Shown: positions 11,851 to 25,452, counted from the first letter of the stretch. The stretch: 64,000 nucleotides of DNA from Rachycentron canadum (GCA_038496675.1 CM076663.1:20117011-20181010); one strand, 5' to 3'. Numbers and translations are program-made. The notes: generated by a model from the sequence alone, not told the origin.

Positions 11851-13392
11851 ATTATTTATTATTTCACATATTGACACATTTCAAATTTGACAGCAATCTA
11901 TTGCATAATAGTTGAGATATTATGACAGAAACAAAATAGTTTCACTTCATGGTTTCACAAGACAAAAAAATCTGGCGTTAGCCATTAGCCCATCCCCTCA
12001 TCTGGGGGTCATGGGTGTTTAAATGTGGACAAAAAAATGTCATGTACACAATGTTTTTATTTTACTTTTTTAAATAAACATATCCATGGCATTTCCAACT
12101 ACAATTTGTTGCTACATAGTAGTGGACATATAATGATATGTGATATCTAAAATAGGCTGATATCAGCAGATACAGATATATATCAACACCTCAATAATTG
12201 TGGTAGTGATGGACCATTTATGGGTCTTTTCAAAGTGCGATATCTGAAAAACAAAACAAAACAAATGTCCAGGAGAGACATTCATTTCCAGTCTGATCCC
12301 GTGCCTTGTCTTTTCCTCATGCAGACACATGGTGGATGTGATCATACACAAGAGAACAAAAGGCTAAAGGCTAATTTAACATGCCAGAAGTAAATCCTAG
12401 CATCACTTGGCCAGGCGTGCCAAAACACTAATTCATAAACATATATCAAATCAAAATGCAATAGCACAACTTGCTGTAGACGAAAAACAAATAGGCCATT
12501 ATCATAAAAACGTGGGCACTGACAGTGAAAGTCCATTTCTGATTGTATTGTTTTTGCCCACAAGATACTTCCCTGAAGTTGGACAGTGGGTAATTGTTCT
12601 CATGCAGTTGGTTGGAGAGTCGTCCTCCTTAAGATCAGCAATCTTGCTGTCTGCTTTTTTTCAGCAATGTACCATCATCCGTTTGCATGGTAGATATGGT
12701 TGTTTTGGTTAGTATAGACATCTAGACTTCCTGGCAATCTGAGAAATCTGGCCCTCTGATGACTAAAAACCTTCATCTAGTTAAAAGATGCAGCTAAAAG
12801 GAACTAAAATGGAATAAATATGGAATAAAACTAGGTAAAAATCTGATTTATGATAGCGTTTCAGGCAGGCTATGATAGATTATACATGCCAAAAGAGGGA
12901 ACTAGAAAAAAAGGCCTGTCTCTTATACAAAACAACGCCTCAAACAAAGGCCTTGTTACCTGCTGAATCTGAGGTAAATAAGGGTTAATCTGAGGAACTG
13001 TGGCAGTTGAAAACTGTTGCAGATCCACTGGAATGATGTCATAGAAATTGTTTGTGTCAATGGGAAAAATCCAACACTCAGTCAACTAATGGAGTAACTT
13101 CCCTCATTCACTGGCTCATTCGCTCGTAGATGTAGCTCTGGCCTGTGTCCGGTCCAGCCAAGAGTTACACCAGGTTATAGTAAATGGAAATGCATGACAA
13201 TAAAATACCCGCATCATGAACAACCTCTCCTTGCTACTGCAGCTGATCACTGGGCTTCTCTGTTCTTGCCTGTGACTGTTCAACCACCACTCCCCTGTCT
13301 CATCCTAATCTTCCCATCATGCTGCAGGCAACTAAACAGATCCTTTGTTTTGGGTCTTAAAGATGCCATAAAAAAGCAGACTTTGTTCTATA
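11851..13392. other. unannotated non-coding stretch
   Basis: AT-rich DNA. Open frames at 12163-12712 overlap on both strands and have no domain. Nothing recognised. Confidence 0.45.
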
Positions 13393-13406
13393 CTCTCTCT
13401 CTCTCT

Positions 13407-13448
<42 letters not shown>
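13393..13448. repeat. (CT)n microsatellite
   Basis: CT dinucleotides with a single GG interruption near 13407. Confidence 0.95.
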
Positions 13449-13451
<3 letters not shown>

Positions 13452-13843
13452 ATCCACCCCTCCACCACTCCCTCCCTCCCTTCCTCCCTTCACCCAACCA
13501 GCAGATGGTTAATGATTCATGGACTGGGTGCACACGTGCTATTCTGAGTGTAGCGTTACTCTATGGACGTGCAGAGAGTCTGTTAGAGGCTGACACCGCT
13601 TGTGGGTTGACAGTAGTTGATAATTTGTACCAGCACTCAGTTTTGAAAATGTTTGAATAAAAATAAATGAATAAATAGATAAAATGATTGCAAATTTTAA
13701 GAGTGAGTTAAAATTAAGACACAATACACCAAAAGGGATCTGTTTTTGAATTAATTATGGGCAGTATTGACTTTATATATCGGCCATATGCAAGATGTAC
13801 ATGAGTGAGCATGACGTGAGAGCATGTCTGTGCACTTGTATAA

Positions 13844-13846
<3 letters not shown>

Positions 13847-13903
<57 letters not shown>

Positions 13904-13904
13904 N

Positions 13905-13951
<47 letters not shown>
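13847..13951. repeat. (TG)n microsatellite with one unresolved base
   Basis: About 52 TG units with an N at 13904. The true length is probably uncertain, because the N suggests two reads were merged inside the repeat. Confidence 0.95.
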
Positions 13952-13955
<4 letters not shown>

Positions 13956-15401
13956 GACAGAGACAGGGGTGTTTATCAAAGTCAAAGCGGTAATCATTGA
14001 CTTAGGCCCAACCTTCACAGTCGAGCCACAGTTTTGCTAAGCAGCCATTCTGTTTTTCTTGTTCCTTGGTGTCATTAAAACTCAATCAGATCATTTCCCC
14101 CCACTCTTCCTCAGCTGCGCTATCTCTGCTTGCATCTTGCCCTCTCCCTTCACGCTCCGCCTCTCCAGTTCTTGTCCTTTCTCTAAACTTAACACCCTGG
14201 GGATGCACCCCCTCCTCGGGTTACAAATCCCTCCTGCCATCCCATCCCCTTCTATCTACCACCAAGCACTTCAACAACAACTACAACCATTCATTCCAAG
14301 CAAAAAAAAAAAAAAAAAAAAGAAAAGAAAAAGGCACCAGCATCTGCCCATTAACCTCCTGAAAGCACTTCTGCTCAACAGAAACCCACAAGGTGACAGT
14401 TTGTTGAAAGGAAATGCAATCTTTCTCCATCCACTCCTTCCTCTAGCTGGGGACAGACAATGAAGGGAGGCGATTAAACTGAGGCCTAGGCAGTGGCAAG
14501 CTTCAAAGACCCTTTACAACAGTATGATGGATTCTGACAAGAGACGCACACACAGTCACACAGTTACACATACTTCATCCTGCTGTCTTAATCTAAAAAC
14601 AGTGTAATGTAAAGCAGGGGCTTTCCAGCCTCTCGTGTGCATTAAGAAACAACAGCAAAGCCGAGAAAGGAGGTCACATCCAATAGTCTCTCAACACTTT
14701 CCCTCATCCCCAGGAGCAGACTACCTACCATCATACACAGCAACTTCTTATCCGCAGGCAGCTGACATTACTCTCATTCCATGCATTTGTGAGTAGAACA
14801 CTCAGTGGGAAGGAAATTCAAAGAATTTCTACTTGAACGTGGCACCATTTCAGTGTCAGAGATAATGTTGAGAGTGTAGCAGAGGAGGAAGGCTGTAATC
14901 TTGTAATCCAGCCGAGTGACCAGTTCATGTTAGCTCATCCAGGGCTGAGTCCTATTTACATTAAGACCGCAGCACAATATTAAAGTGAATATATTCTACA
15001 GTATCCTACAGCCCGTGCGCTATACAAAAATAAAGCATTAGTGGTAGAAATTGTGTGTGAAGAAATGTATCTTTTGAACCCAAAGTAAATGGACAATTAC
15101 AACATTAAAGGAACATTAGACGGGAAACAACTCACATGTTGGATCTTGACCAGGGGGAAACAAGTAGCCAGGATCTCTGCAAAGGTCCTAAATATATCAA
15201 AAGCCTCTAATCTCATCCTAAATGTACAGGCTTATAAAACGTTCTTGACTCTGACGTTAAATCTCGGTTGGAAATGAAAATCAGGTCATCGAAATTCAAC
15301 ATTGGCAAACTGACACTGTGATGTTTCACTAATGTTTATTATATGTTGAGTTTATGCTGATATCTTTTGGATTTTGGTTGAACAACAACACAACTTAAAA
15401 C
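13952..15401. other. unannotated non-coding stretch
   Basis: Contains a pyrimidine-rich patch (14090-14240) and an A-rich run at 14302-14332. The overlapping frames at 14059-14463 include the A-run and are not convincing. No gene recognised. Confidence 0.45.
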
Positions 15402-15675
15402 CATAGACTGTATATAAAAATGGATGCACACTGAAAAGGTCTGTAAAGTGAAGCCAATGCTGAAGAGCCTTAAACCTTCATTCTCTCTAATGACCATCAG
15501 GGGGCGACTCCACTGGTTGTTAAAGAAGTCAGATTGTATTGAAGTCTATGGGAAAATGTCCCTACTTCTTCCTTGATTTATTAGCTCAGTAAATGTTTTC
15601 CTAATGCGTTTATGGTCTCAGTCTCTAGTTTCAAGTCTTAGTCTTCAAGTCTCTTCAATACAACATGATATTAAT
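15402..15675 (+). mobile_element. non-autonomous element, family C, copy 1
   Basis: Begins at the terminal word 'catagactgtatataaaaa', followed by 'gtgaagccaatgctgaagag', 'tcagggggcgactccactgg', 'attgaagtctatgggaaaa' and 'ttgatttattagctcagta'. The same order occurs in three other copies (19951-20364 minus, 21650-21805 plus, 32479-32895 minus). It has no coding capacity. The family is abundant in percomorph fish, from memory; its autonomous partner is not visible here. Confidence 0.8.
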
Positions 15676-17328
15676 GATATGTGTCAGTGCCAAGTGTTTG
15701 TAAAGAGTCCAGAGTTTGTTCAGATGCTCACAGTTCTTTATGTGTTGTCAATTGGCAAAAATACAAAAGATTGTGAATAAATAGTGCAAACTAGTCAAAT
15801 CATACTTCTCTAAATATACAGGGCCTGGAATCAGGTGTGTTTTGACTGCTTTCTGTTACTTTTCAACCAAGACTTTTCAAGACAAGACTGTGAGGAATTG
15901 TTGCTCAAAAGGTCTGGTTCATTTGTGAATGTGCAGCACATGAGAAAATGAAAAAAAAAATACATCTAGTTGAACAGTAGACCAGACAGAGGCAACTCTG
16001 GTGTGTAAAACACATCAAAAAATAAATGCTTGGAGGGGCTTGATATTTGTTCTGCTTCACAGTCTATGTTAAACACATTTTAGAACCCCTGAAGACAGGG
16101 TGTGGCAAGTGCTGAACCATCACAGACTGCAATAAACCACAGATGTTTTCTCACTGTAATTTGAGCCCTGCCCAAGACTTGCTCCTTGCTTACACTTCAT
16201 GTCTTGTCTCACAAAATGCCTGGCATGACTTGGCTTTCCATATTGAGAAAGAATGTGTCATGGTGCAGGAAATACTCCTGTTGCCTGAATGTGGAATATA
16301 ACAGTGACGACAGAACTGTGACCTCGAGTCAGACTCAGGTAAACAAAAAAACAAAAGATTTGGGCTTTAACATGGATGATCAGTTCTGACCTGAGAACAG
16401 CAGGCAGGTGGTGATGCAATGTGTAATCTCCTTTAACCCACTGTGACCAAATTATGGGAACTGTTGAGGACCATTTCCTCAGCGCTTGCATCACTGCAGC
16501 AGCCTGACTCATTGCAGTATATACGAATGTTCATGTTGCAAAAACAGTCTATGGTATACCAGTAATTGTAACAAACAGCTGTCCAAAAGCTGCACAACTC
16601 ACTTTGTGTGTTTAGTAATTACAGTATCCTACTAGAACAGGCTTTGCATATCCTGTGTTGACCTTGTTCCGCCATTTATATGAATACAATATGACTTCTC
16701 TAGGTTATTTGAAACATTTAAAGGATGTATTTGCAATTTGGCTATATAACTATTGTTAGCATTAACAGCTGTTATCTTCCCAGTCTCGAAGCAATATAAG
16801 TTCAGCGTCATTCCTTTACTCACCTAGATCTGTCTCCAGAGGTGGAAAGCAATGCCAGTGTTCACGGTTTTCTTCCACTAGAGTTAGCATGCTAACCAGC
16901 TAGCCTCGGACCATCTTGTCACTTTCCGATAGCGAGTCCCTAGCCTTCAATCTGTGCTGAAGACGTAGCGCTTCTTAGAGGACGTATTATAAAATCTTTT
17001 CTGGTAAATGCAACAATGGCCAAAGCGACAATAACCAAGACCCTATCCAGGCAAAAGCCCATGTTTGGTGGCAGAGAAATCTTGCTAATGCAAATGAATG
17101 CATGTTTGTGTCTCTTACGTAATGATGATATCAATATACACAATTGGTGGTGCTAATTCTCCCGTCTGGTGCCATTAAACCATTGCAGAAGATGAAGGTG
17201 CAACAAGATGAGCTCTAGTCAAGCCTCTAACCAATAAAAAGCATGTAGAGAAACATGATGGAATCATGGCATTTCCATTTGTTTCATGTATTTAACTTGA
17301 GCAAGGTCCCTCCAGAAGTAGGATATTT
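15676..17328. other. non-coding stretch, partly diffuse repeat
   Basis: No gene recognised. The part at about 16840-17310 has words ('agcatgctaaccagctagcc', 'tggtgccattaaaccattgc') that recur in fish repeats, but I could not set boundaries. Confidence 0.4.
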
Positions 17329-17847
17329 TTGTTAGCGACTATGATTGACAGTGAAATAGGAGCTTGGATGATGAGCTTCATGTGCATCATGATTTATTTA
17401 CCAGGTCTGTTTTCATTGGACTTTGTTCCATTAATGATCACCCCGATGTTTGCTCTGTCTGCTGCAATTTCCTTTTTAAGTATTGCAATTGCATCACTCT
17501 CACTGGTCATACTTTCATGTAATTCACTGTTCACTCCCAAAGACAGTTGTCAGGATTGTTTTAGAGTTGTGCTTCAGCCATTTTCTTATGGACAGAAGAG
17601 ACAAAGAGTACTCTTGAGTTACTGCCAATGCAACTCAAACCTTTCTTTATGCTCCTTTATTGTGAGCAGCCACAGGAAATGCACTGTATTTAGAACTGCT
17701 ATTAATTTTACTGTGTCAGTGATGTTTTTCTTTACTAGATATCAAAGTTTTCTGTGCTGTTGTAATCAGTCTTTCATGTATTACATGCTCATGATGCATC
17801 TATCATACATCCATGATCTGTTCGTGATATCACTAATGCAACCATGA
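17329..17847 (+). other. 172-codon open frame, probably not a gene
   Basis: This is the longest uninterrupted frame of the window. The predicted product is hydrophobic and Cys/Phe/Met-rich, with segments around residues 15-32, 36-65 and 118-160 that could span a membrane. No family is recognised. The composition is what AT-rich non-coding DNA gives when read in a T-rich frame, and I saw no promoter, splice signal or Kozak-like context that supports it. It is kept only because of its length. Confidence 0.1.
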
Positions 17848-19644
17848 TAGAAAGTCACATATACTGTGCTGTGATGCTGTGGGTACTCATGGACTGGTCA
17901 TATAGTGTGTTTCACTGACAACCGTTAAATTCACTTGCCCTTGATGTGCTTACTTTGAACACAGCAGCCAGGGTGGTCTGATAAACACAGTCTACACAGT
18001 AAACCATGTCTAAATCAATAGTCGCCAAGTTATCGAGAAAAAGAGACTAAGGCTCTGGGTGTTCTATCACTGTTGCATTGAGTGGGAACAGATGACAGCG
18101 ATTGAGTCACAATTATAAAATGTAAAATGTATTAAAGAGATTTTTTTTTGTACACATTTGAAGCAGTTGGTTTCTGTTATGGATGTCATCTTCACTTTAT
18201 TTAAAAGATTCTGTCTGAACCTGTGGAGCTGGATCTGTTTTTTCTTCTCTGTCAGAGAATGACTCAAAGGGAAATCTTGAGTGTGACATTTTCTTTTTTT
18301 TTTTTTTTTTTTTGGTTTTATGCTTGATTGAACTGTGGGACTTAAAGAAAAACACAGCTTGTGAGCACTGAAACTCAATACCAAAAGCAGCTTCTTCCAG
18401 TAACTTTGCACCATGTCTGTTGGGTTAGCAGAAGACAAGGTACTTTCTGCTGTCAAATTAGATCAATAGCTGTTGACTTGCTGTGTCAGTACAGGTACAG
18501 GCACCCTGAGATGCACTATTCGTTTTATATAGTTGAGCCGAGACTCTTGCAAGTCGGCCAGATTCAGAGTTCAGCCAGTCAGAAGTGGAGAGGTTGACTG
18601 TCACTACAGACCACCTGCTGCTTCTTTGAGCTGACCTGACGTCTGCCACCGACAGATGATGAGGAAGAGCCGGCGTGGCTGGAGGGCTCTCAGAGAGCAC
18701 AGAATGACTCCAGAAGAAAGGAGAGACTGTCTGAGTCCGCTGGTCTTGACAGGGCTTTCATTCAGCAGCATCTGCTCTGTCACTGCTGTTTGTGTCGAGC
18801 CAGATTCAATAGACTGACAAATTCAAGAGACACTCACAGGAAGACAAGACTTTGCTTTATGATTTAGTCAATGAACTTGTTCAAATGGTGCCGACTCAAT
18901 GTGAGTACATTCACTTAATAGAGTATGACATGATTGCAAGATTGTGCTTTGGGAATAAACGGTCCATCACAGTGGTGGCGATGCCCAGAGGGTATGATCT
19001 GGAATCCCTGATTGAAGTGGGTGTGTGTCCATACAACTGAGCCCCAAACAAGGCAACTAAAGCCATAAAAGCTGTATTTGCAGTATACAAGTGAGGAGCA
19101 TGGGATGTTTCCAATAAATTGCTCGTTGGATCATCGAGCAACATCTGAAACCAGCTTTCCAGTGGTGGAATCTGCGGGGTTGCATCTGCCAATCTTTGTA
19201 ATTTTTCTGACACAGGCGACACAAAAAATACACCAATAGTAATAAAGGGCTGCAGGAATTCTAATTTTGGGGTCAACCTCAGTTCAATTTAACAACTGTG
19301 TTTTGTGTTTTGTTAACAACTGCAACAACAAAGTGTGTTGAATTCTCTTTGTCTCTGATTCATGCCCCTGACTGACTTTTTCCATGGCATAGATATTGTA
19401 GTATTTAGAGCCAAAATAATGAATAGAACATGATTTCTTAGGTACAAAATTTAAATAATTGAAAGTGGAGAGCTTAGGAAGGCAATGGGTTATATCCAGC
19501 ATCGCAGAGTTAGCCATGCTTTCCTGTTTTGCCTTTTAAACGGTCCTCACATGACTGAACGACCCATCCTACCCCTACTTAGCTAGTCCCGGAAGGACTA
19601 GCTAAACTAGCTAACCCTCTCCCAGCCCTCTCCTTGCCAGCACT
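17848..19644. other. unannotated non-coding stretch
   Basis: Contains a T20 run (18294-18313) and a perfect inverted repeat at 19580-19604 (listed separately). The minus-strand frame at 18911-19276 (121 codons) has no recognised domain. No gene called. Confidence 0.45.
19580..19604. repeat. perfect 10-bp inverted repeat (hairpin)
   Basis: The arms TAGCTAGTCC and GGACTAGCTA are exact reverse complements separated by 5 bases (CGGAA). No T-run follows, so there is no reason to call it a terminator. Confidence 0.8.
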
Positions 19645-19830
19645 TTTAAAACTCTCAAAACTCTTGCATTTGTTTAACCGGTTCACAAATCCAATTGCAA
19701 AAATGCAAAACAAGACTTTGTGGTTTTATGTTGCTATTTGCTCAAACTGTTTCCTTCCTGTTTCCAGTCTTCAAGCTAAGCTAAGCGAAGCTAATCGCTC
19801 TGGCTCAATATTTTCCACGTGGCCGATAAA
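19645..19830 (+). repeat. diffuse fish repeat, family F
   Basis: Contains 'tgtggttttatgttgct' and 'tgtttccagtcttcaagc' followed by 'taagctaagc', the word order of an abundant fish repeat. Related material lies at 60150-60440 and 61125-61290. Confidence 0.55.
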
Positions 19831-19950
19831 TCTTCTGATCTAATGGAAATAAAGGAAATGAAAATGTCTCCCAAATCATTAATCATCATTAATTTAAATA
19901 AAGACATTCATCCAAAAAGCAACTTTCTCAACACCGACTGTCTGAAACCA

Positions 19951-20364
19951 AGTGGCAATCCACTGTGACATAACGTTGGTTTGGGAACTGCCTTTTTGAA
20001 GCCTCCAGTTTGTAATTTAGCTGTCACCATCTTGGTTGTTACAGTCTGTCAATCACACAGTAGCCCCGCTCTAATGCATCCCCTGCTTTATGGTCTATTT
20101 TCCTCTAAATGGACCATCATTTAAAATGAACATCAACAACAATCATGAACATCATGTTGTATTGAAGCCTTGAAACTAGAGACTGAGACCATAAACTCAT
20201 TAGGAAAACATTTACTGAGCTAATAAATCAAGGGAGAAGTAAGGACATTTTCCCATAGACTTCAATACGATCTGACTTCTTTAACAACCAGTGGAGTCGC
20301 CCCCTGATGGTCATTAGATAGAATGTAGGTCTGAGTCTACATACAATTTTATATACAGTCTATG
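19951..20364 (-). mobile_element. non-autonomous element, family C, copy 2 (most complete)
   Basis: Runs from 'agtggcaatcca' through 'ggtttgggaactgc', 'accatcttgg', 'gagaccataaactcattagg' and 'ccagtggagtcgccccctga' to the terminus 'tatatacagtctatg' at 20350-20364. Comparison with copy 4 (32479-32895) fixes the internal order. It has no coding capacity. Confidence 0.8.
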
Positions 20365-21649
20365 CCTGAAACAAATGCTTCTCTTAGGTCATGGACCATG
20401 TCAGGCGCTGCCTTGTCAAGTTCTTCAAGTTTAAGTTCCTCTATTAATATTGTTTATTGCTCTGCACATACAGGAGCCACTGTCGGCTGCTTCTGTGTTG
20501 GTGGTGTACTCTGCTTACCTAAAAACATTTCTCTCTTCATGAGCTATATTACTGTTATTATCATCCATTGTCCCCTGTCTGGGGCAATTACTGTCTCTGC
20601 TGCTAGCTGTGTCAGGGGTAATAAGGCCATGAACCTCGAGCAGGAAAAACAATGTACTAACAAGTCGGCAAGAATCCTTACACATTGATTATTTTCAAGC
20701 ACAGACCTTTTGTTGCAGGGGTAGTGGGAAACTGTTTGGTCACAGTCCCTAGAAAATCAATGAGCAGTACTGCCCCGCCCCTCCAAAGTACCTCTAAAGT
20801 ACCATCCTCCACTCCCTGTTCATCCCCCACTCCCTACATAACAAGACCTGTATCTTCCCTCACACAGGAGATCTCTCCATCCACCAGTCTTTTTCACCCT
20901 GAATCCTTAAAATGGACAAAGATACAGTTAGAGCCTTCATCATTTACACACTGCAGTTGGACTTTAGGTATTTGCTGCACAATAATCCACATCATTGTCA
21001 CTGGTAGATTATAATATAGCAAAACAGTGGAGGAAGAAAAAGATATGAAACTATATTTGGAAACCATTCAAGCATTAAGATCACATTCTGGGCCATTTTT
21101 CTTGGTAACCTATGGCTATTTATCAAATAATTTCTTCGTCATTAATTTTTCAAAACACAACAAAGTTCTGTGTTGCAGGATGGAAAGGAAAAGTTTAACA
21201 AAAGGTTGTCCCACTTAGTTTTTGTCTTGTCTCACTTGCATGGAGGAAACAGGAAACACATTTTACTCATCCACAGCCAAAGGGCCAGACTCTGTGTCAC
21301 TAATAATAACAAATATCTTGTTAGTTTTCACAAGCAGCCAACGTAATCTTGGTTAGTAGCAAAAATGTATGTGTTATCAGCTATCCTGAATCTGCGCTGT
21401 CATTGCTATTATTCAAACAGTTCTTAAGATTGTGTAAGATTGTACTTCCCTCAGGTTTTTGCAAGAACCTGTTTTAAGCAGGATGTAGGTTTGTGCATTA
21501 GTGTATTGCAGCGACAAAAAGGGTCCAACGCATAGCCTAGAAACCACAAAGACTGCAACTGATCACCTTGGCTTTCTTCCTTCTGTTATCCATGCAGCAT
21601 GGTTGTAAGGATGGAAAAGTCAGTGCATGATATCAAAGTGGACGTAGAC
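20365..21649. other. unannotated stretch between two family C copies
   Basis: Three consecutive plus-strand open frames (20362-20688, 20685-21014, 21027-21218) are unusual in being nearly head-to-tail. The middle one is Ser/Thr/Pro-rich. None has a domain I recognise. They may be chance, or a decayed coding element lying between the two family C copies. Confidence 0.3.
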
Positions 21650-21805
21650 TCTGGGTCTGAACAGTGAAGCCAATGCTGAAGAGCTTTAAACCTTTTTCTA
21701 TCTAATGACCATCATGACCACTGGTTGTTAAAGAAGTCAGATTGTATTGAAGTCTATGTGAAAATGTCCCTACTTCTCCCTTGATTTATTTGCTCAGTAA
21801 ATAAA
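21650..21805 (+). mobile_element. non-autonomous element, family C, copy 3 (partial)
   Basis: Shares 'gtgaagccaatgctgaagag', 'aagaagtcagattgtattga' and 'cccttgatttatttgctcag' with copies 1, 2 and 4. The 'tcagggggcgactcc' block of copy 1 is reduced to 'tcatgacc'. Both ends are missing. Confidence 0.75.
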
Positions 21806-24800
21806 TAGATTGAGTGGCTAAGTGTGTTCACATGGACAATTGTGGCTGGATACCTGGATGCTGCTCTCAAAATGGTCGAAATTGATTCTAAAACCATTTT
21901 CTTTCCCCTAAACCATCACCATCTTGGCTGTGTGGCTGAAGAAAATGCAGTCATACGTAACACTAGCCTGTTCACAGACTCAAATAACTGGTTTGAAAGA
22001 CAGCATGAATCTATGAATCCCTCACATTACCACATAATCTGGGCTGAAAATCATTATCATCCAAAGTCCAGGGAAAGGGTTATATCTGCCCAAATATCCT
22101 GTAGGGTCTTGGTTTCTGGTGCTAGCAGAAATTGTTGATTGTGGACACGGAGGAAACTGAAAATCAGTAAGGAAGAAAGGTTTATGTGTCTTATTCAAAT
22201 TCATTTTCAGTACAAACTTTCTCCTTCCCACAATTGATCCACTGGAGACCAAGCAAAAACAAAGGTAAAAACAGATCACAATCAGCACTGATATATATTG
22301 TATATACACAAATCTCAGTAGCTGTTCACCCCCCCCCCCCCCCCCAAACAGGGAGTGTAGAACCTGTGGTAAGGTCTACTACATTTCCTCAAAGCTCTGT
22401 GTTTAGGCATGCAGAGAGTTTTACCACCTTAGTTCTTTTGTAATGAAACACACCAGCCTCCACCTTTCCTATTCTCCCTTTCATCCCTCAGTGTCTCCTT
22501 TTGTGTCCTCTAACCCTCCACCCTACCAACCCCCACCTTCTCCCATTCCAGGCTATATTTTGACATGTGACCATGGGGAAGGTGACCACACTCAAGGACT
22601 GCGTGCAGGAGGATTGTTCGTATCAGCAAATGTGGAAAAACAGAAGTTTCTACATAAATTTAGACGCAGTTCAGACCACACATGTATACCAGACACAATG
22701 AATCCTCTTGAAAAAAGAATGAAGAGTATCAAGTTTATTTTGAGGTCAGGCTTCAAAGCTGCAGAGATGTGGTGCATGATTTTATGAGCAGGAAGAACAT
22801 TTTTTATGGTTAACTTTTCGACGTGATGTACTCAGATCACGGTTGCCCTTTTAAATCAGATCAGAGCGGGGCCTTCATCACTGTGACCTCCAAAAACCCT
22901 ACAGTATTGAGCGGTAGGAGTGTGCACAGAGAGATGGGATGAAGCAGAGATAGAGAGAAAAAGGGAACGGGGACTGAAAGCCAATGAGCTCCGAGTTATG
23001 CCAGCCTGAGATCTTCTTATTGAATTTGATGTCAAGCCCTTTAAGAGTAGAGATCCTGTAAGACAAACAGAGGATTAGATTGGAAACATGGCCTCAAGTC
23101 ATATGTCTGTCTTACCTCTCTCCCTGCTATCTCTGCCCATTTTCTCTTTTCTTTTTTTTTTTTTCTCCCATCGGTTTTTCTATCTGTGAATGTGTGCGCG
23201 CCAAATGGAGCCTGGTTCATGTATCCAGAGGCTATAAAAACGAAGGAAATAGTTGGTTCAACGAAACAATGAGGCTGGCTACATGCTTCCATACGGCTGC
23301 CTGGGGAGGCTGAAATTGACAAGGCAGACAAATGGGAGGAAAAATGAAGGGAGAAATCAAAGAGAGATAGGAGCGGTCATATCTGTCCCCATCATGTTTG
23401 TGGAGCCAAAATAAAGTCCCCAAAGGCTGCTTAGTGGCTAGTGCCCAGAGACAGTGGTTTATGATTATATGGATTATATGGATTTTTTTGGACTTTTTTT
23501 TTTTTTTTTATTGCTTTCATTTTGGAAATGATGAGAAATCCACCGATGCTGGAATAAAGTCATCCCTAAAGAAGCAACTTGGCAATTGTGAAAATCAAAC
23601 CTCACTGAAGACAGTAGTTAGTTTAAGAGATGCCCTGGGGTGATCCTCAGATTTGATATTGTAATGGGTCGGCATTGGTCAAAACAAAGCCAAACAAATC
23701 CAATCCTACCCCTGTGTCACTGCAAATGAGAGTGCAAATGAGAATCATGAAAAATGATTTGGGCACGCCACTGGCTCTGAATTCCTGTGCAGAGGTTGGC
23801 AAAACACATGCATTCAATCAGCTGCAACACGAATCATCCACACTGACTGGTGCTTCCACCGGTCGGTTGTTTTAGGTCGTATCAGCCGTTGCTAGTTAAT
23901 GTTAATTCTGTGAGGAACTTGATAAGATGCCGAAATTAAACTCATCCATTGTGTGGTGGAAGTGGTCTCTGCGTCTGGTGTCTGTAATCAGCCAAGGAAG
24001 TTTGTGAAGGAAAGAGCTGCTGCCCCATAAAACTCCACTCTGCAGTTTTTTAGGGGACATCGTGTTTCTGGAGGTCCAAAAAGGCACGCGTCATGAAGTC
24101 CTCTCGCTAGCTTATCCCGTCTTGGTCCGTTTTAAGTTGCATTCTCCAGTTAAATCACCTTTTTTTTTTTTTTTAATCTCTATCAGCAATTTAAGCTTTA
24201 AAATCCAATGCTACTGATAAATAAGTTAAGTTAAAATGAACATATTTAGAAAACATCTATGTGTTTTAATTTTACCATTTTAAATTTCCATCCATACTAA
24301 CACACCTGAAAATGCAGACATACATGACTATTCACGTACACGGGGCATGTGTGAGTTGGTATAAATAGGAAGCTGACACAAATCTCTAGATCACGATGCA
24401 ACCACCCTAATGTTGACGGATGTTGAAATGAAAACCCACACGTTCTGCATCCCGTGACTCTTCATTATTTGACCTTAATGGAGGAGTCAATACAAATGCT
24501 TTGTCTACAGCAGAAGATGCAGCAACCACAGAAAATTTTAATGTAAAACGTCTTTCTTTCTTCACCTTCAGCGCTGGAGACTGCAGTTGACAGCTCCAGG
24601 GTGTGGTTATCATTCCCGACAACTTTGGACCCTGCTCTCTGTTAGCAGCGGGATAAAAGGACCACAGTTACAGCATCCAAGCTGATTGTCTGCACACCAG
24701 ACACTCAACTGTTGATTTTTCAGTGACTGCGTTAAGTTAAGTGTTGATTGGGAGATTGGCTGGTTACTCAAATTTGATATGGCTCTGAACCTGCTGCTAC

Positions 24801-25452
24801 CCCTAAGAAAAGGATGAAAGGATTTGATGTATTCTGTACAATGGGATATACACTTTTTGTACATACTGAGTGGTAAATGCACAGTTAGTCACATGGGATT
24901 ATAACCAATGTGGAACCACATGTACATTATTAAATTTAAGCAATTCAATTCAGGAAGCCTGACTTTCCACTCGAAGACACTGTAAAGTGCCACAATATTC
25001 CAGGGTGGATTTGTGAATCATCCTGTTTGTCCTTGTACCTGAAGTGGATAGAAGAGCAACAGTCTCCAGGCAACTCAGAGGGAGGCAGGCAGTGACAGCA
25101 GCCTCCAGTCACAAGATACAGAGCTGATAAATGGCTGATCAGTCACAGAGACAGGGGCAAAGTCTCTGGGTCAACAGTGGCTGAGTGGAATGCAAAGAGC
25201 AGTTGCTTAGTGTTTTTAAAACACACACTGACCAGAAAACCAGTCTGTTCTGCAGACATGCAGGCACCACACTATACTATAATACATGATATCTTACTTA
25301 TATTACATTATACTGCGCATTCTGCATACTATGTGTTTCAATATACATTTGATGTATAACATGCCATAGTACATATTATGGTATACTATGTAATGCTGCA
25401 CTGTTAAACACAACAATATTGTACAGGATGGTATAAGGCTGCAAAACCAGCT
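21806..25452. other. unannotated non-coding stretch
   Basis: Contains a C17 run (22329-22345) and T-runs at 23152-23164, 23495-23509 and 24160-24174. The short frames across it overlap on both strands and show no domain. No RNA gene or transposon recognised. Confidence 0.45.

Noticed and set aside
18911..19276. 121-codon minus-strand frame
   Set aside because: No recognised family, and a competing plus-strand frame overlaps it. No splice or promoter context.
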